A stretch of DNA of 64,000 nt from Lichenicola sp965198575 (GCF_965198575.1 NZ_OZ240671.1:1736001-1800000); one strand, 5' to 3'. Shown: positions 35,266 to 43,826, numbered from the stretch's first letter. Notes: generated by a model from the letters alone, not told the origin. Numbers and translations are program-made.

Positions 35266-35931
35266 TCAGGGCAGGTTCTCGTACCGTTCGAGCTGCCAGC
35301 TGGCAGGCTCCTGAGCGGCAGCTTCATACCACTGCACCATCAGCGGATGCGCCCGGACGGCGTCGCAATACGATGCCGCGGTCGCGCCGAGTGGCACCCC
35401 ATAGGAGAGGAAGCGCGCCACCACCGGTGCGAACATCGCATCGGCCAGGGTGAACAGGTCGCCGAACAGGAACGCGCCGTCAGTGCCGTACCCGTCGCGG
35501 GTGCTGCTCCAGAGATGCTCCACCCGGTTTATGTCGGCCTGAACGTCGGGTGCGATCCCGGCTGCCAGGGGTTCGTCGCGGCCGAGGTTCATCGGCATGG
35601 CCATCCGCAACGGCCGGAAGCCGGCATGCATCTCCGCCGAAACCACCCTGGCATGCGCCCGCACACGTCGTTCGAACGGCCACAGCCCGGGGGCCAGCTC
35701 GGCGCAGTACTCGCCGATCGCCAGGCTTTCCCAGATCCGGTTGCCGTCATGCTCGAGATACGGCACCAGCCCGCTCGGCGAAACGGCGGCAATTGCCGAT
35801 GTCGCGCCGGCGGCCAAGGGGATCACCTGCTCTTCGACGTCAAGTCCTGCCAGGCGCACCATCAGCCAGCCACGCAGCGACCACGACGAATACCGCCTGG
35901 TGCCGAGGTAAAGCGTGCCATCTGGCATCAA
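35266..35931 (-). CDS. glutathione S-transferase family protein
   Basis: A 221-residue GST: thioredoxin-like N-terminal domain (TLYLGTRRYSSWSLRGWLMV, with a Ser-rich catalytic site, and SPSGLVPYLEHDGNRIWESL, the cis-Pro and glutathione-binding ES motif), then an all-helical domain containing FLFGDLFTLADAMFAPVVAR. The SSWS site and length resemble the bacterial YfcF-like or Xi-related groups. Substrate unknown. Its start overlaps the mnmA stop by 4 bp, so it is translated from the same message as the sulfur-transfer genes. Confidence 0.88.
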   Translation of the reverse strand: MMPDGTLYLGTRRYSSWSLRGWLMVRLAGLDVEEQVIPLAAGATSAIAAVSPSGLVPYLEHDGNRIWESLAIGEYCAELAPGLWPFERRVRAHARVVSAEMHAGFRPLRMAMPMNLGRDEPLAAGIAPDVQADINRVEHLWSSTRDGYGTDGAFLFGDLFTLADAMFAPVVARFLSYGVPLGATAASYCDAVRAHPLMVQWYEAAAQEPASWQLERYENLP

Positions 35932-37004
35932 GCAGCTCCCTGCAGTTCGGCCGGCCTGCGGATGAAGCCGCCACCAAGAATCCGGCTGCCGTCATAGAAC
36001 ACGCACGCCTGTCCCGGCGCCGGCAGGGCCGGTTCATCGAGCCGCACCGACTCGCCGTCGATGGTAGCGGCGCGGACCGGTTCGCGGGCGCGCAACTGCA
36101 CCTGGCAGGTCCAGGGCGCGGACGGCCGGTCGATCAGCCAGTTGACGTCGCGCAGGGTCAGATCACGCGTAATGGCGCCGCCGCGCGGGCCGACCACGAC
36201 CCGTCGCAAGGCCGGATCCAGCGACACCACCTGCTGCCGCTCGCCGTCACGCATCGCGGCCGTGCCGAGGCGCTTCGACTGCCCGACGGTGTAGCCCGCC
36301 AACCCCGCATGCGCGCCGAGCACCGTGCCGCGCGCATCCACGATCTCCCCCGCTTGCGCGGTTTCTGGACGCAGACGGGTCACCAGGTCGGTGTAGGAGC
36401 CGGTCGGCACGAAGCACAGATCCTGGCTGTCCGGCTTCTCGGCCACGGTCAGCCCGAGGCGCTGCGCGTGACCGCGCACGACGTCCTTGCTGGCCAGGTC
36501 GCCGAGCGGAAAGCGCAGGAAGTCGAGCTGGGCGCGCGTGGTGCCGAACAGGAACCAGCTCTGGTCGCGACCGGCATCGACCGGCCGGTGCAGCTCGGCG
36601 CCGCCCGCACCCTCGATCCGACGCACGTAGTGGCCGGTCGCCATGGCGTCGCAGCCGAGCTCACGAGCGAGCCCCAGCAGGTCGGTGAACTTGACCCCCT
36701 GGTTGCAGGCGATGCACGGCACCGGCGTCTCGCCCGCGGCATACGCGTCGGCGAACTGTTCGATCACTGTCTCGCGGAACCGGCTCTCGGCATCGATCAC
36801 GTAATGCGGGAAGCCGAACCGGTCGGCCACCCGCTTAGCATCGTGGATGTCGTCGCCGGCACAGCAGGCCCCGCGGCGCTTGGCGCTGGCACCATGGTCA
36901 TACAGCTGCAGCGTGGCGCCGACGACGTCATGACCCTGCTCGGCCAGCATCGCCGCGACCACGCTGCTATCGACGCCTCCGGACATCGCCACCAGGACGC
37001 GCAT
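35928..37004 (-). CDS. mnmA: tRNA-specific 2-thiouridylase
   Basis: Adds the 2-thio group to wobble U34 of Lys, Glu and Gln tRNAs. The 358-residue protein has the PP-loop VAMSGGVDSSV, the first catalytic Cys in PVPCIACNQGVKF, the second in SQDLCFVPTGSY, and the C-terminal beta-barrel region ending YDGSRILGGGFI. The start is the ATG at 37004, which begins exactly at the family N-terminus; the frame is open 69 codons further, but that part is the ferredoxin gene in another frame. It follows the ferredoxin gene by 5 bp and sits downstream of two cysteine desulfurases, the sulfur source. Confidence 0.96.
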   Translation of the reverse strand: MRVLVAMSGGVDSSVVAAMLAEQGHDVVGATLQLYDHGASAKRRGACCAGDDIHDAKRVADRFGFPHYVIDAESRFRETVIEQFADAYAAGETPVPCIACNQGVKFTDLLGLARELGCDAMATGHYVRRIEGAGGAELHRPVDAGRDQSWFLFGTTRAQLDFLRFPLGDLASKDVVRGHAQRLGLTVAEKPDSQDLCFVPTGSYTDLVTRLRPETAQAGEIVDARGTVLGAHAGLAGYTVGQSKRLGTAAMRDGERQQVVSLDPALRRVVVGPRGGAITRDLTLRDVNWLIDRPSAPWTCQVQLRAREPVRAATIDGESVRLDEPALPAPGQACVFYDGSRILGGGFIRRPAELQGAA

Positions 37005-37009
37005 GGCGG

Positions 37010-37324
37010 TCAGCCGGTCTTGGGCAGGCGCACGACCAGCCCGTCGAGCGCCGCGGTGATGACCAGCTGGCAGCCCAGGCGGGAGGTTTTCTCCAGCCCG
37101 AAGGCGAGATCGAGCATGTCCTCCTCGTCCTCGGTCGGGGCTGCGAGCTTCGGCGCCCAGGCGGGATCGACCACCACGTGGCAGGTGGCGCAGGCGAGCG
37201 AGCCTTCGCACGCACCTTCCAGATCGACGCCATGGCGATGCGCGATCTCGAGCACGGACAACCCGACCGGCGCCTCGACCTGGCGCGCATTCCCGTTGCG
37301 CTCGATGAAAGTCATGCTGGGCAT
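37010..37324 (-). CDS. fdx: 2Fe-2S ferredoxin, adrenodoxin/Isc type
   Basis: A 104-residue electron carrier with the four cluster cysteines in GACEGSLACATCHVVV (CxxxxxCxxC) and SRLGCQLV, and the EDEEDMLDLAFG acidic helix typical of Isc ferredoxins. It would pass electrons for Fe-S cluster assembly or to a redox partner. Placed between the tandem cysteine desulfurases (45-bp gap) and mnmA, which supports a role in Fe-S/sulfur trafficking. No iscU or iscA is nearby. Confidence 0.92.
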   Translation of the reverse strand: MPSMTFIERNGNARQVEAPVGLSVLEIAHRHGVDLEGACEGSLACATCHVVVDPAWAPKLAAPTEDEEDMLDLAFGLEKTSRLGCQLVITAALDGLVVRLPKTG

Positions 37325-37369
37325 CGTCGGCCTTTCGGGCTGCGGCGGTTCACTGGCGTTCGCGTGGCA

Positions 37370-38521
37370 TCAGGCCGGCACCGCAACGCCATCATGGGCG
37401 CTTGCGAGCATGTCGGCGGCCCGATCCAGCTCGTCCGCGGAGGTAAATCGTCCGATCCCCAGGCGCAAGCTCCGCGCCACCTGGTCCGGCTCCAGCCCCA
37501 TGGCGCTCAGCACGTGCGACGGCTGGATTTCGGCAGCCGAGCAGGCCGAGCCGGTGGACAGGCACACGCCGGGCGCCATCGCCATGACCGCCAGCGCATC
37601 CCGGTTCGGCAGGCGCAAGTTCAGGTTGCCGGGGATACGCTGCTCCAGGCTGCCATTCACCATCATGCCCGGGATCAGCGCCTGCAGCCGAGCCAGCACC
37701 CGGTCGCGCAGGGCCCGGATCCGCGCTGCCTCCTTGGTAAGTTCCAGCGCTGCCAGTTGCGCCGCCTCGCCGAGCCCGACGACGAGCGGGGTCGGCAGCG
37801 TACCGGAGCGCAGGCCCCGCTCCTGGCCGCCGCCGGACAGCAGCGGCACCAGCCGGACCCGCGGGCGACGGCGAACGAACAACGCCCCGATCCCCTTCGG
37901 CCCGTAGAACTTGTGTCCGCTGATCGAGGCCAGGTCGAGATCGAGGGCGCGCATGTCGAGCGGCAGCTTGCCGACCGCCTGGGCGAGATCGCTGTGCAGC
38001 ATCGCGCCGCCGGCACGGACGATCGGCGCCAGTGCGGCCAGATCCTGGATCACCCCGGTCTCGTTGTTCACCGCCATCACGCTGACCAGCAGCGTCGGCA
38101 CCGCAAGCGCGTCACGCAGACGCTGCGGATCGAGCCGGCCATCGGGCCCGACCGGCAGCATGACCGGCTCGAACCCCTCCTCCGCCAGGTCGCGCACCGG
38201 GCCCAGCACGCACGGATGCTCGGTGACCAGGGTGACGATGCGACGGCGGGGATCGCCGGTGCGGCGTGCATGCCGGGCCGCACCCTTGATCGCCAGGTTG
38301 TTGCTCTCGGTGGCGCCCGACGTGAACACCAGCTCCCTCGGATCGGCGTGCAGCAGTTCCGCGAGCTGGCCGCGTGCGTGCTCGATGGCATCGGCCGCCG
38401 TCTGGCCCATGGCGTGCTCGGCGCTGTGCGGATTGCCGTATTCGACGCCGAACCACGGCAGCATCGCCTCCAGCACGCGCGGATCGCACTGCGTGGTGGC
38501 CTGGTTGTCGAGATAGATCAT
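37370..38521 (-). CDS. cysteine desulfurase, IscS/NifS class (second of a pair)
   Basis: A 383-residue PLP enzyme releasing sulfur from cysteine as an enzyme persulfide. It has MIYLDNQATTQCDPRVLEAM, TSGATESNNLAIKG, the PLP lysine in SISGHKFYGPKG, the GGGQERGLRSGT motif and the persulfide cysteine in LSTGSACSAAEIQPSHVL. The ATG at 38521 starts at the family N-terminus and overlaps the preceding desulfurase stop by 4 bp; the frame remains open upstream only over that gene. Proximity to mnmA suggests sulfur donation to tRNA thiolation. Confidence 0.93.
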   Translation of the reverse strand: MIYLDNQATTQCDPRVLEAMLPWFGVEYGNPHSAEHAMGQTAADAIEHARGQLAELLHADPRELVFTSGATESNNLAIKGAARHARRTGDPRRRIVTLVTEHPCVLGPVRDLAEEGFEPVMLPVGPDGRLDPQRLRDALAVPTLLVSVMAVNNETGVIQDLAALAPIVRAGGAMLHSDLAQAVGKLPLDMRALDLDLASISGHKFYGPKGIGALFVRRRPRVRLVPLLSGGGQERGLRSGTLPTPLVVGLGEAAQLAALELTKEAARIRALRDRVLARLQALIPGMMVNGSLEQRIPGNLNLRLPNRDALAVMAMAPGVCLSTGSACSAAEIQPSHVLSAMGLEPDQVARSLRLGIGRFTSADELDRAADMLASAHDGVAVPA

Positions 38522-39639
38522 GCGGCGCGGCCGACCGGCGTGGCCCGGGACATCGCGAGGTAGGCGTCGATGAAGCGGTCGATCGCCGCCGCCTCGACGT
38601 TCCACGGCAGCGAGACACGGATCGCCGAACCGGCCAGGTCGGGGCGGCCCATCGCCTCCAAGACGTGCGATCGCGACACCTTGCCGGAGGAGCATGCAGC
38701 GCCGGCCGACACGGCGAACCCAGCCAGGTCGAGCGCGATCAGCTGCGTGTCGGCGCGCCGTCCGGGCAGGGCCAGGCATGTGGTGTTGGCCAGACGCGGC
38801 GCCCCTGCCCCGCAGACGATCGCGCCCGCCGCCTCGGCCGCGCGCTCGATCCGGTCGCGCAGGCGGGCAAGCCGTGCCTGTTCCGGGAGATCGCGGCAGG
38901 CAGCATCGGCAGCCGCCGCGAAGCCGCAGATCGCCGGCAGCGCCGGGGTGCCACCACGCCGGCCGCGCTCCTGGCCACCGCCCTCGATCAGCGGCGCCAG
39001 GTGGAACCCGTCCACCGAAGCTGCCAGCAGCAGCGCGCCGGAGCCTTTCGGACCCCCAAGCTTGTGCGCCGAGATTGCGATGCTGTCGGCGCCGAGTGCT
39101 GCCAGCGAGACCGGCATGCGCCCCGCCGCCTGCACCGCATCGACATGCAGCCGCGCGCCATGCCGCCGGCACAGCTCCGCCGCCTCCGCCACCGGATGCA
39201 GCACGCCGGTCTCGTTGTTGGCGAGCATCACGCAGACCAGTGCGGAGCGGACGGATCCGGCAAGTGCGGCCGCAAGGCCGTCCAGATCGAGCCGTCCGTC
39301 GGCAAGCACCGGCAGCAGTACCGTCTCGCCTGGTGCCTCGCCGCCCGCCCGCAGCACCGCTTCATGCTCTGTCGCGCCGATCAGCCGGCGACGTCCGCGG
39401 CCCAGCGCATGGATCGCCAGCGCGTCGCTCTCGGTGCCGCCGGAGGTGAACACCAGCCCGGCCGGATCGGCCCCGAACAGAGTGGCGATGCGCTCCCTGG
39501 CATCCTCCAAGGCTCGGCGGGACTGCCGCCCGGATGCGTGCACCGAGGCCGGGTTGCCGTCGAGCTCGAGCGCCGCAATCGCCGCCTGCCTCGCCTCCGG
39601 ACGCAACGGCTCGCTGGCATTGGCATCGAGGTAGGTCAT
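38518..39639 (-). CDS. cysteine desulfurase family protein (first of a pair)
   Basis: A 373-residue paralogue of its downstream neighbour: MTYLDANASEPLRPEARQAA, TSGGTESDALAIHAL, PLP lysine in AISAHKLGGPKGSGAL, GGGQERGRRGGT and cysteine loop VSAGAACSSGKVSRSHVLEA. All catalytic parts are present, although several positions (DANASEP for DNxAT) differ from standard IscS. It is the first gene of the minus-strand run of nine. No Rrf2/IscR regulator precedes it in the window. Two consecutive desulfurases with a 4-bp overlap imply separate acceptor proteins or a heteromeric role. Confidence 0.9.
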   Translation of the reverse strand: MTYLDANASEPLRPEARQAAIAALELDGNPASVHASGRQSRRALEDARERIATLFGADPAGLVFTSGGTESDALAIHALGRGRRRLIGATEHEAVLRAGGEAPGETVLLPVLADGRLDLDGLAAALAGSVRSALVCVMLANNETGVLHPVAEAAELCRRHGARLHVDAVQAAGRMPVSLAALGADSIAISAHKLGGPKGSGALLLAASVDGFHLAPLIEGGGQERGRRGGTPALPAICGFAAAADAACRDLPEQARLARLRDRIERAAEAAGAIVCGAGAPRLANTTCLALPGRRADTQLIALDLAGFAVSAGAACSSGKVSRSHVLEAMGRPDLAGSAIRVSLPWNVEAAAIDRFIDAYLAMSRATPVGRAA

Positions 39640-39705
39640 GCGGTCGTCCTCACGCGTCCGTGTCGAGAAACAGGTCAGCAGCGATCGATGCGTGTGCGTA
39701 TTCCA

Positions 39706-39735
39706 TTGTAATTGCTAGGACCGTCTCGTTATAGA
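39706..39735 (+). promoter_or_regulatory. candidate sigma-70-type promoter of the leader/hydrolase unit
   Basis: TTGTAA, 18 bases, then TATAGA, in a locally AT-rich stretch just upstream of a structured region. Spacing is acceptable and both hexamers are close to consensus. It would start transcription near 39742, about 350 bases before the hydrolase ATG, implying a long leader. Confidence 0.35.
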
Positions 39736-39834
39736 GTTCTGTGACAGGCGCTGTCGACAAAGCGCCGGAAGCGGGACGACGCCGAGCCGGGTGCCCGGCC
39801 CGGCAATCACCGCATCGGATCAGGGAGAGACTTC

Positions 39835-39918
39835 GTGTCCGACTTTCGGCTGATCAAGCTCCACCTGGTCCTCCCGCAGCCCCGCGCCATGCACATCCGT
39901 GACCTGCACGCTCTTTGA
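39835..39918 (+). CDS. candidate 27-residue upstream ORF (leader peptide)
   Basis: A GTG with GGGAGAGA five to six bases upstream opens a 27-codon frame ending TGA at 39918; the product starts MSDFRLIKLHLVLPQP and ends in MHIRDLHAL. It lies between an upstream hairpin pair (39747-39766, 39786-39799) and a compact double stem-loop (39954-40032), with the hydrolase start 175 bases further on. No run of a single amino acid or of Cys marks the sensed nutrient. The ribosome site and position are the evidence; it could be chance. Confidence 0.35.
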   Translation: MSDFRLIKLHLVLPQPRAMHIRDLHAL

Positions 39919-39953
39919 ACGTGACGGTCTTCTGCTCCATATGCGTCGCATCC

Positions 39954-40032
39954 GGATGCCTTGGGGTCCGGCACCCAAGGAAACGACCTGCATCCTCGAA
40001 CAACTTCCGGCGGGGCATCGCCGGATGTCGAG
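39954..40032 (+). ncRNA. candidate structured leader RNA with two nested stem-loops
   Basis: Two two-tier helices lie side by side. In the first, GGATGC (39954) pairs with GCATCC (39990) and encloses CTTGGG/CCCAAG (39960/39974) with an 8-base loop. In the second, CTCGA (39995) pairs with TCGAG (40028) and encloses CCGGCG/CGCCGG (40007/40019) with a 6-base loop. The only clash is the shared C at 39995. The surrounding gene-free region, 39640-40092, has no other coding sequence. It resembles a cis-regulatory leader more than a terminator, and matches no riboswitch I know. Confidence 0.4.
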
Positions 40033-40092
40033 ATTACGTTAACAAGCTGCCGTTCATGCCACGGAACGGAGCAATAAGAATCGCGGGAAATT

Positions 40093-40758
40093 ATGCCTGA
40101 GGTGATGTTTGCCGGCCCCGATGGCCGCCTCGAGGGACGCTACCACCATTCCGGAGAGAGCAACGCGCCGCTCGCTCTCGTGCTGCACCCGCATCCGATG
40201 CATGGCGGGACGATGAACAATCGCGTCACCTACAACATGTATCGCAGCTTCGAGAAGCTCGGCTTTTCGGTGATGCGCTTCAACTTCCGAGGCGTTGGTC
40301 GCAGCCAGGGTCGCTATGACGGCGGCTTCGGCGAGATCTCGGATGCGGCAGCGGCTCTCGACTGGATGCAGATGGTCAACCCGAATTCCGGCGGGCTGTG
40401 GATCGCAGGCTATTCGTTCGGCGCTTTCGTCGGCATGCAGCTGCTGATGCGCCGTCCGGAAATCTCCGGCTGGGTCAGCGTCGCACCTCCCGCCAACCAT
40501 TACGATTTCGGCTTCCTGGCGCCGTGTCCGTGCGGCGGCCTGCTCATGCATGGCGACTCGGACGAGCTCGTGCCGGAGCCGGCGGTCCGCAAGCTGGTCG
40601 ACAAGCTCAACACCCAGAAGAACGTCACGGTCGATTACCGGGTGTGCGCCGGCGCCGACCATGTGTTCGCGACACATGCCGACACCGTGTCGGAAGCGGT
40701 CGAGGACTATGTCGGCAAGATCGTCGCCCGCAAGGCGCTGGCGCTGGCTGCCGACTAG
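40093..40758 (+). CDS. alpha/beta hydrolase, COG2945-like
   Basis: A 221-residue cytoplasmic hydrolase with oxyanion region LVLHPHPMHGGTMNN, nucleophile elbow IAGYSFGAFVG (Ser in GYSFG), an Asp in LMHGDSDELVP and the catalytic His in GADHVF. The short, lid-less form matches COG2945-type proteins, whose substrate is unknown. In several alphaproteobacteria a similar hydrolase lies beside cysteine desulfurase genes, as here (divergent, 450 bp apart). Its stop overlaps the convergent anmK stop by 4 bp. Confidence 0.88.
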   Translation: MPEVMFAGPDGRLEGRYHHSGESNAPLALVLHPHPMHGGTMNNRVTYNMYRSFEKLGFSVMRFNFRGVGRSQGRYDGGFGEISDAAAALDWMQMVNPNSGGLWIAGYSFGAFVGMQLLMRRPEISGWVSVAPPANHYDFGFLAPCPCGGLLMHGDSDELVPEPAVRKLVDKLNTQKNVTVDYRVCAGADHVFATHADTVSEAVEDYVGKIVARKALALAAD

Positions 40759-41846
40759 AACGATAGCGGCAATCCCGATGGGGTGACCAGCCGGCCTCCC
40801 GGGGTCGGCTCCGGTACGCCCGTCGTCCCGGGCCAGGAGAGCGGCAACCCCGCCTCCACCCGGGCCGCCAGGAACGCGAAGCACTGCGCCTCGAGCGCGT
40901 CCCCATCCCAGCCCAACGCCTCGACCGGCACGACGGGCACGCCGAGCCGGTCATTCAGCTCCCGCATCAGCACCGGGTTGTGACGGCCACCGCCGCACAC
41001 CACCCAGCGTGTCGGCCGCTCCGGCAGGCTGGTCGCGGCGACCGCAGCGGCGGTGAAGGCGGTCAGTGTCGCCGCTCCATCCGTGGCGGACAACCCGGAC
41101 ACCGCGTGCAGCGCGCCGCTGAAATCAAGTCGGTCGAGCGACTTGGGCGCCGGCCGGCGCAGGAACGGATGCGCGAGCAGGCCTGCCAGGATCGCCTGGT
41201 CGACCTGCCCCGAGGCAGCCAGCGCGCCGTCGATATCGCAGGGTGTTCCGGTGTGGCGCATCGCCCAGTCATCCAGCAGCGCATTGCCCGGACCGGTGTC
41301 GCAAGCCAGCAGCGCGTCCGGACCGATCCAGGTCAGGTTCGCGACACCGCCGATATTCAGCACCACCAACGGCTGGTCGAGCCCGGCCGCGAGTGCCGCG
41401 TGATAGGCCGGGACCAGCGGCGCGCCCTCCCCGCCGGCAGCCACGTCGGCGCTGCGGAAGTCGTACGCCACCGGCAGCCCGGTGCGATGGGCCAGGTATG
41501 CCGCGTCGCCGATCTGCCAGGTCCGGCGCTGGCGCGGCCGATGCAGGATGGTCTGGCCATGGAAGCCGATCAGCGTCGCCGGCTCGCCGAGTGCCGCCAC
41601 CGCATCGGCATGCACGTCGGTCAGTCGCCGTTCGAGGCGCAGAAGCTCCGGATCGGTGTCGTCGAGATTGGCAGCCGGATCGGCGGCACGATCGAGCAGC
41701 CGTCGCAGCGCCGCACGCAGGTCCGGGTCGTAGGGCACCGTGATGGAGGCGCCGCGCTCGCCGACATGCACGCCGTCAGTCTCGACCAGGGCCGCATCCA
41801 CCCCGTCGAGCGAGGTGCCGCTCATCAGTCCGATCACCCGCTGCAT
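40755..41846 (-). CDS. anmK: anhydro-N-acetylmuramic acid kinase
   Basis: Converts anhydro-MurNAc released in peptidoglycan turnover to MurNAc-6-phosphate, for cell-wall recycling. The 363-residue protein has the opening VIGLMSGTSLDGVDAALVE, GFHGQTILHRP, the ATPase motif VVLNIGGVANLTWIG, CDTGPGNALLDDW and VVCGGGRHNPVLM, all family hallmarks. ATG 41846 is the family start; the frame remains open upstream only across the divergent tyrS. The 99-bp gap to tyrS must hold both promoters. Confidence 0.95.
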   Translation of the reverse strand: MQRVIGLMSGTSLDGVDAALVETDGVHVGERGASITVPYDPDLRAALRRLLDRAADPAANLDDTDPELLRLERRLTDVHADAVAALGEPATLIGFHGQTILHRPRQRRTWQIGDAAYLAHRTGLPVAYDFRSADVAAGGEGAPLVPAYHAALAAGLDQPLVVLNIGGVANLTWIGPDALLACDTGPGNALLDDWAMRHTGTPCDIDGALAASGQVDQAILAGLLAHPFLRRPAPKSLDRLDFSGALHAVSGLSATDGAATLTAFTAAAVAATSLPERPTRWVVCGGGRHNPVLMRELNDRLGVPVVPVEALGWDGDALEAQCFAFLAARVEAGLPLSWPGTTGVPEPTPGGRLVTPSGLPLSF

Positions 41847-41945
41847 CGTCGTCCCGCCCCCGAGCACCTGGTCCCCGCCGGCTCGCCGCTTCGGGAACCG
41901 ATCTGCGCATGCTACAGCACCGCCCCCGCCGGGCCAGGAGATCCG

Positions 41946-43217
41946 GTGCAGCCGATGGTGGTTCCGCACATGCCCAAGAGCGATTTTCTGGCCGAGGCCG
42001 AAGCCCGGGGCTTCGTGTTCCAGTGCACCGATAGCGACGGCCTCGACGCCGCACTCCAGGCGGGCATCGTGTCCGGCTATATCGGCTTCGACCTCACCGC
42101 GGACAGCCTGCATGTCGGCTCGATGGTGCAGATCATGCTGCTGCGGCTGCTGCAGCGTCATGGCCATCGCCCGGTGCTGCTGCTCGGCGGCGGCACCACC
42201 AAGATCGGCGACCCGTCCGGCAAGGAGGAGGCGCGCCAGCTGCTCACGCCGGAGCGGATCGCCAGCAACGGCCAGGCGATCCAGGGCATCGTCAGCCGCT
42301 TCGTGCACGCCGGCGACGGCCCGACCGACGCGCTGATCGCCGACAATGCCGAGTGGCTCGACCGGCTCGGCTATATCGAGCTGCTGCGTGAGGTCGGGCC
42401 GCATTTCTCGCTCAGCCGGATGCTGTCGTTCGACAGCGTCAGGCTGCGGCTGGAGCGCGAGCAGGGCCTGAGCTTCCTTGAGTTCAACTACTCGATCCTG
42501 CAGAGCTACGATTTCCGCGAGCTCGGCCGGCGGCATGGCGTGGCGCTGCAGATGGGCGGCTCGGACCAGTGGGGCAACATCGTGTCCGGCGTCGAGTTGG
42601 TGCGGCGCACCGACAGCCGCCAGGTGTTCGGGCTCACCACGCCGCTGATCGCCACCGCGTCGGGCGCCAAGATGGGCAAGACCGCGGCCGGGGCGGTGTG
42701 GCTGTCCGCGGACCGGGTCTCGCCGTTCGATTACTGGCAGTTCTGGCGCAACACCGAGGACGCCGATGTCGGCCGCTTCCTGCGGCTGTTCACCGACCTG
42801 GCCCTGGGGGAGTGCGACCGGCTGGCCGCCCTCGCCGGCGCCGAGATCAACGAAGCCAAGAAGATCCTGGCCACCGAGGCGACAGCGCTTTGCCACGGCC
42901 GCGAGACGGCCCTCGCGGTGGCAGAGACCGCGCGGCTCAGCTTCGAGCAAGGCCAGCTGGTGCAGGCTGCGCTGCCATCGCGCGGGGTCCCTGCGGCAGA
43001 ACTGACCGCCGGCATCCCGATCTTCCGGCTGTTCGCGGACTGTGGATTGTCGGCCAGCAACGGCGAGGCTCGCCGGCTGATCCGCGGCGGCGGCGCCCGG
43101 CTCAACGATCAGCCGGTCGAGGACGAGGCGCGCGTGGTATCGGATGCAGATCTGATCGATGGCGCTGTTAAGCTGTCGGTCGGACGCAAGCAGCACCTGC
43201 TGCTGCGCCCCGAATAG
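41946..43217 (+). CDS. tyrS: tyrosyl-tRNA synthetase
   Basis: Charges tRNA-Tyr. About 423 residues: class I catalytic domain with a HIGH-like LTADSLHVGSM, the tyrosine-binding SYDFRELGRRHGVALQMGGSDQ region (in two parts), a KMSKS variant GAKMGKTAAG, an anticodon-binding region, and a C-terminal S4 RNA-binding domain (LSASNGEARRLIRGGGARLN). The GTG at 41946 is preferred because AGGAG is five bases upstream; ATGs at 41955 and 41970 are alternatives. No T-box leader fits in the 99-bp upstream gap. Confidence 0.95.
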   Translation: MQPMVVPHMPKSDFLAEAEARGFVFQCTDSDGLDAALQAGIVSGYIGFDLTADSLHVGSMVQIMLLRLLQRHGHRPVLLLGGGTTKIGDPSGKEEARQLLTPERIASNGQAIQGIVSRFVHAGDGPTDALIADNAEWLDRLGYIELLREVGPHFSLSRMLSFDSVRLRLEREQGLSFLEFNYSILQSYDFRELGRRHGVALQMGGSDQWGNIVSGVELVRRTDSRQVFGLTTPLIATASGAKMGKTAAGAVWLSADRVSPFDYWQFWRNTEDADVGRFLRLFTDLALGECDRLAALAGAEINEAKKILATEATALCHGRETALAVAETARLSFEQGQLVQAALPSRGVPAAELTAGIPIFRLFADCGLSASNGEARRLIRGGGARLNDQPVEDEARVVSDADLIDGAVKLSVGRKQHLLLRPE

Positions 43218-43249
43218 CGGCCCGCACCGGGCGGGTCCGAGGAGCTTCG

Positions 43250-43780
43250 ATGGATCCCGATGCCCATGACGGCCAGACGGTGAAGCGGATCGCCACTGTC
43301 GCCACCCGCGTCTTCCTGAATGTCGAGACGGTCGCCTACATCGCGCTGGGCGTGCTGCTCGCGCTGACCACGCTGATCGGCATGGCCAGTGCCGGTGGGG
43401 CGCTCTGGAGTGCGCTGATGGCGCGCGGCGATCCGAACGCCATCGTCGCCACGATCGACCGGCTGCTGTTCGTGCTGATGCTGGTCGAGATCATGCACAC
43501 CGTCCGGGTCTCGTTCCGGTCCGGGACGCTGGTTTGCGAGCCGTTTCTCGTGGTCGGACTGATCGCCTCGATCCGGCGCGTGCTGGTGATCACCCTGCGA
43601 TCGTCGCAGGCGGCCCCGGCATCTCCTGCGGGAGGCCCACCCAAGCTCACCCCCGAGGCGCACGACCTCATCACCTCGAGCATGCTGGAGCTGCTGGTGC
43701 TTGCTGCACTCATCCTGGTGATGGTGGTGTCGATCGTGATGCTGCGCTGGAGACGCGCGCCACCCGGCGAACCCGGCTGA
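43250..43780 (+). CDS. PsiE-like membrane protein
   Basis: A 176-residue inner-membrane protein with four hydrophobic helices and the PsiE-like core LLFVLMLVEIMHTVRVSF, then FLVVGLIASIRRVLVITL. PsiE was described as phosphate-starvation inducible in E. coli; its role is unknown. It lies 32 bp after tyrS on the same strand and may be co-transcribed. A Pro/Ala-rich insert of about 20 residues before the last helix is longer than in the E. coli protein. Confidence 0.8.
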   Translation: MDPDAHDGQTVKRIATVATRVFLNVETVAYIALGVLLALTTLIGMASAGGALWSALMARGDPNAIVATIDRLLFVLMLVEIMHTVRVSFRSGTLVCEPFLVVGLIASIRRVLVITLRSSQAAPASPAGGPPKLTPEAHDLITSSMLELLVLAALILVMVVSIVMLRWRRAPPGEPG

Positions 43781-43826
43781 CAACCCTGCCCGTAGGGCTG
43801 CCGGCCAGGCTCTGCGGAGCCGATGC

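Noticed and set aside
41847..41945. T-box leader for tyrS
   Set aside because: The gap is too short and contains no T-box sequence or specifier loop.
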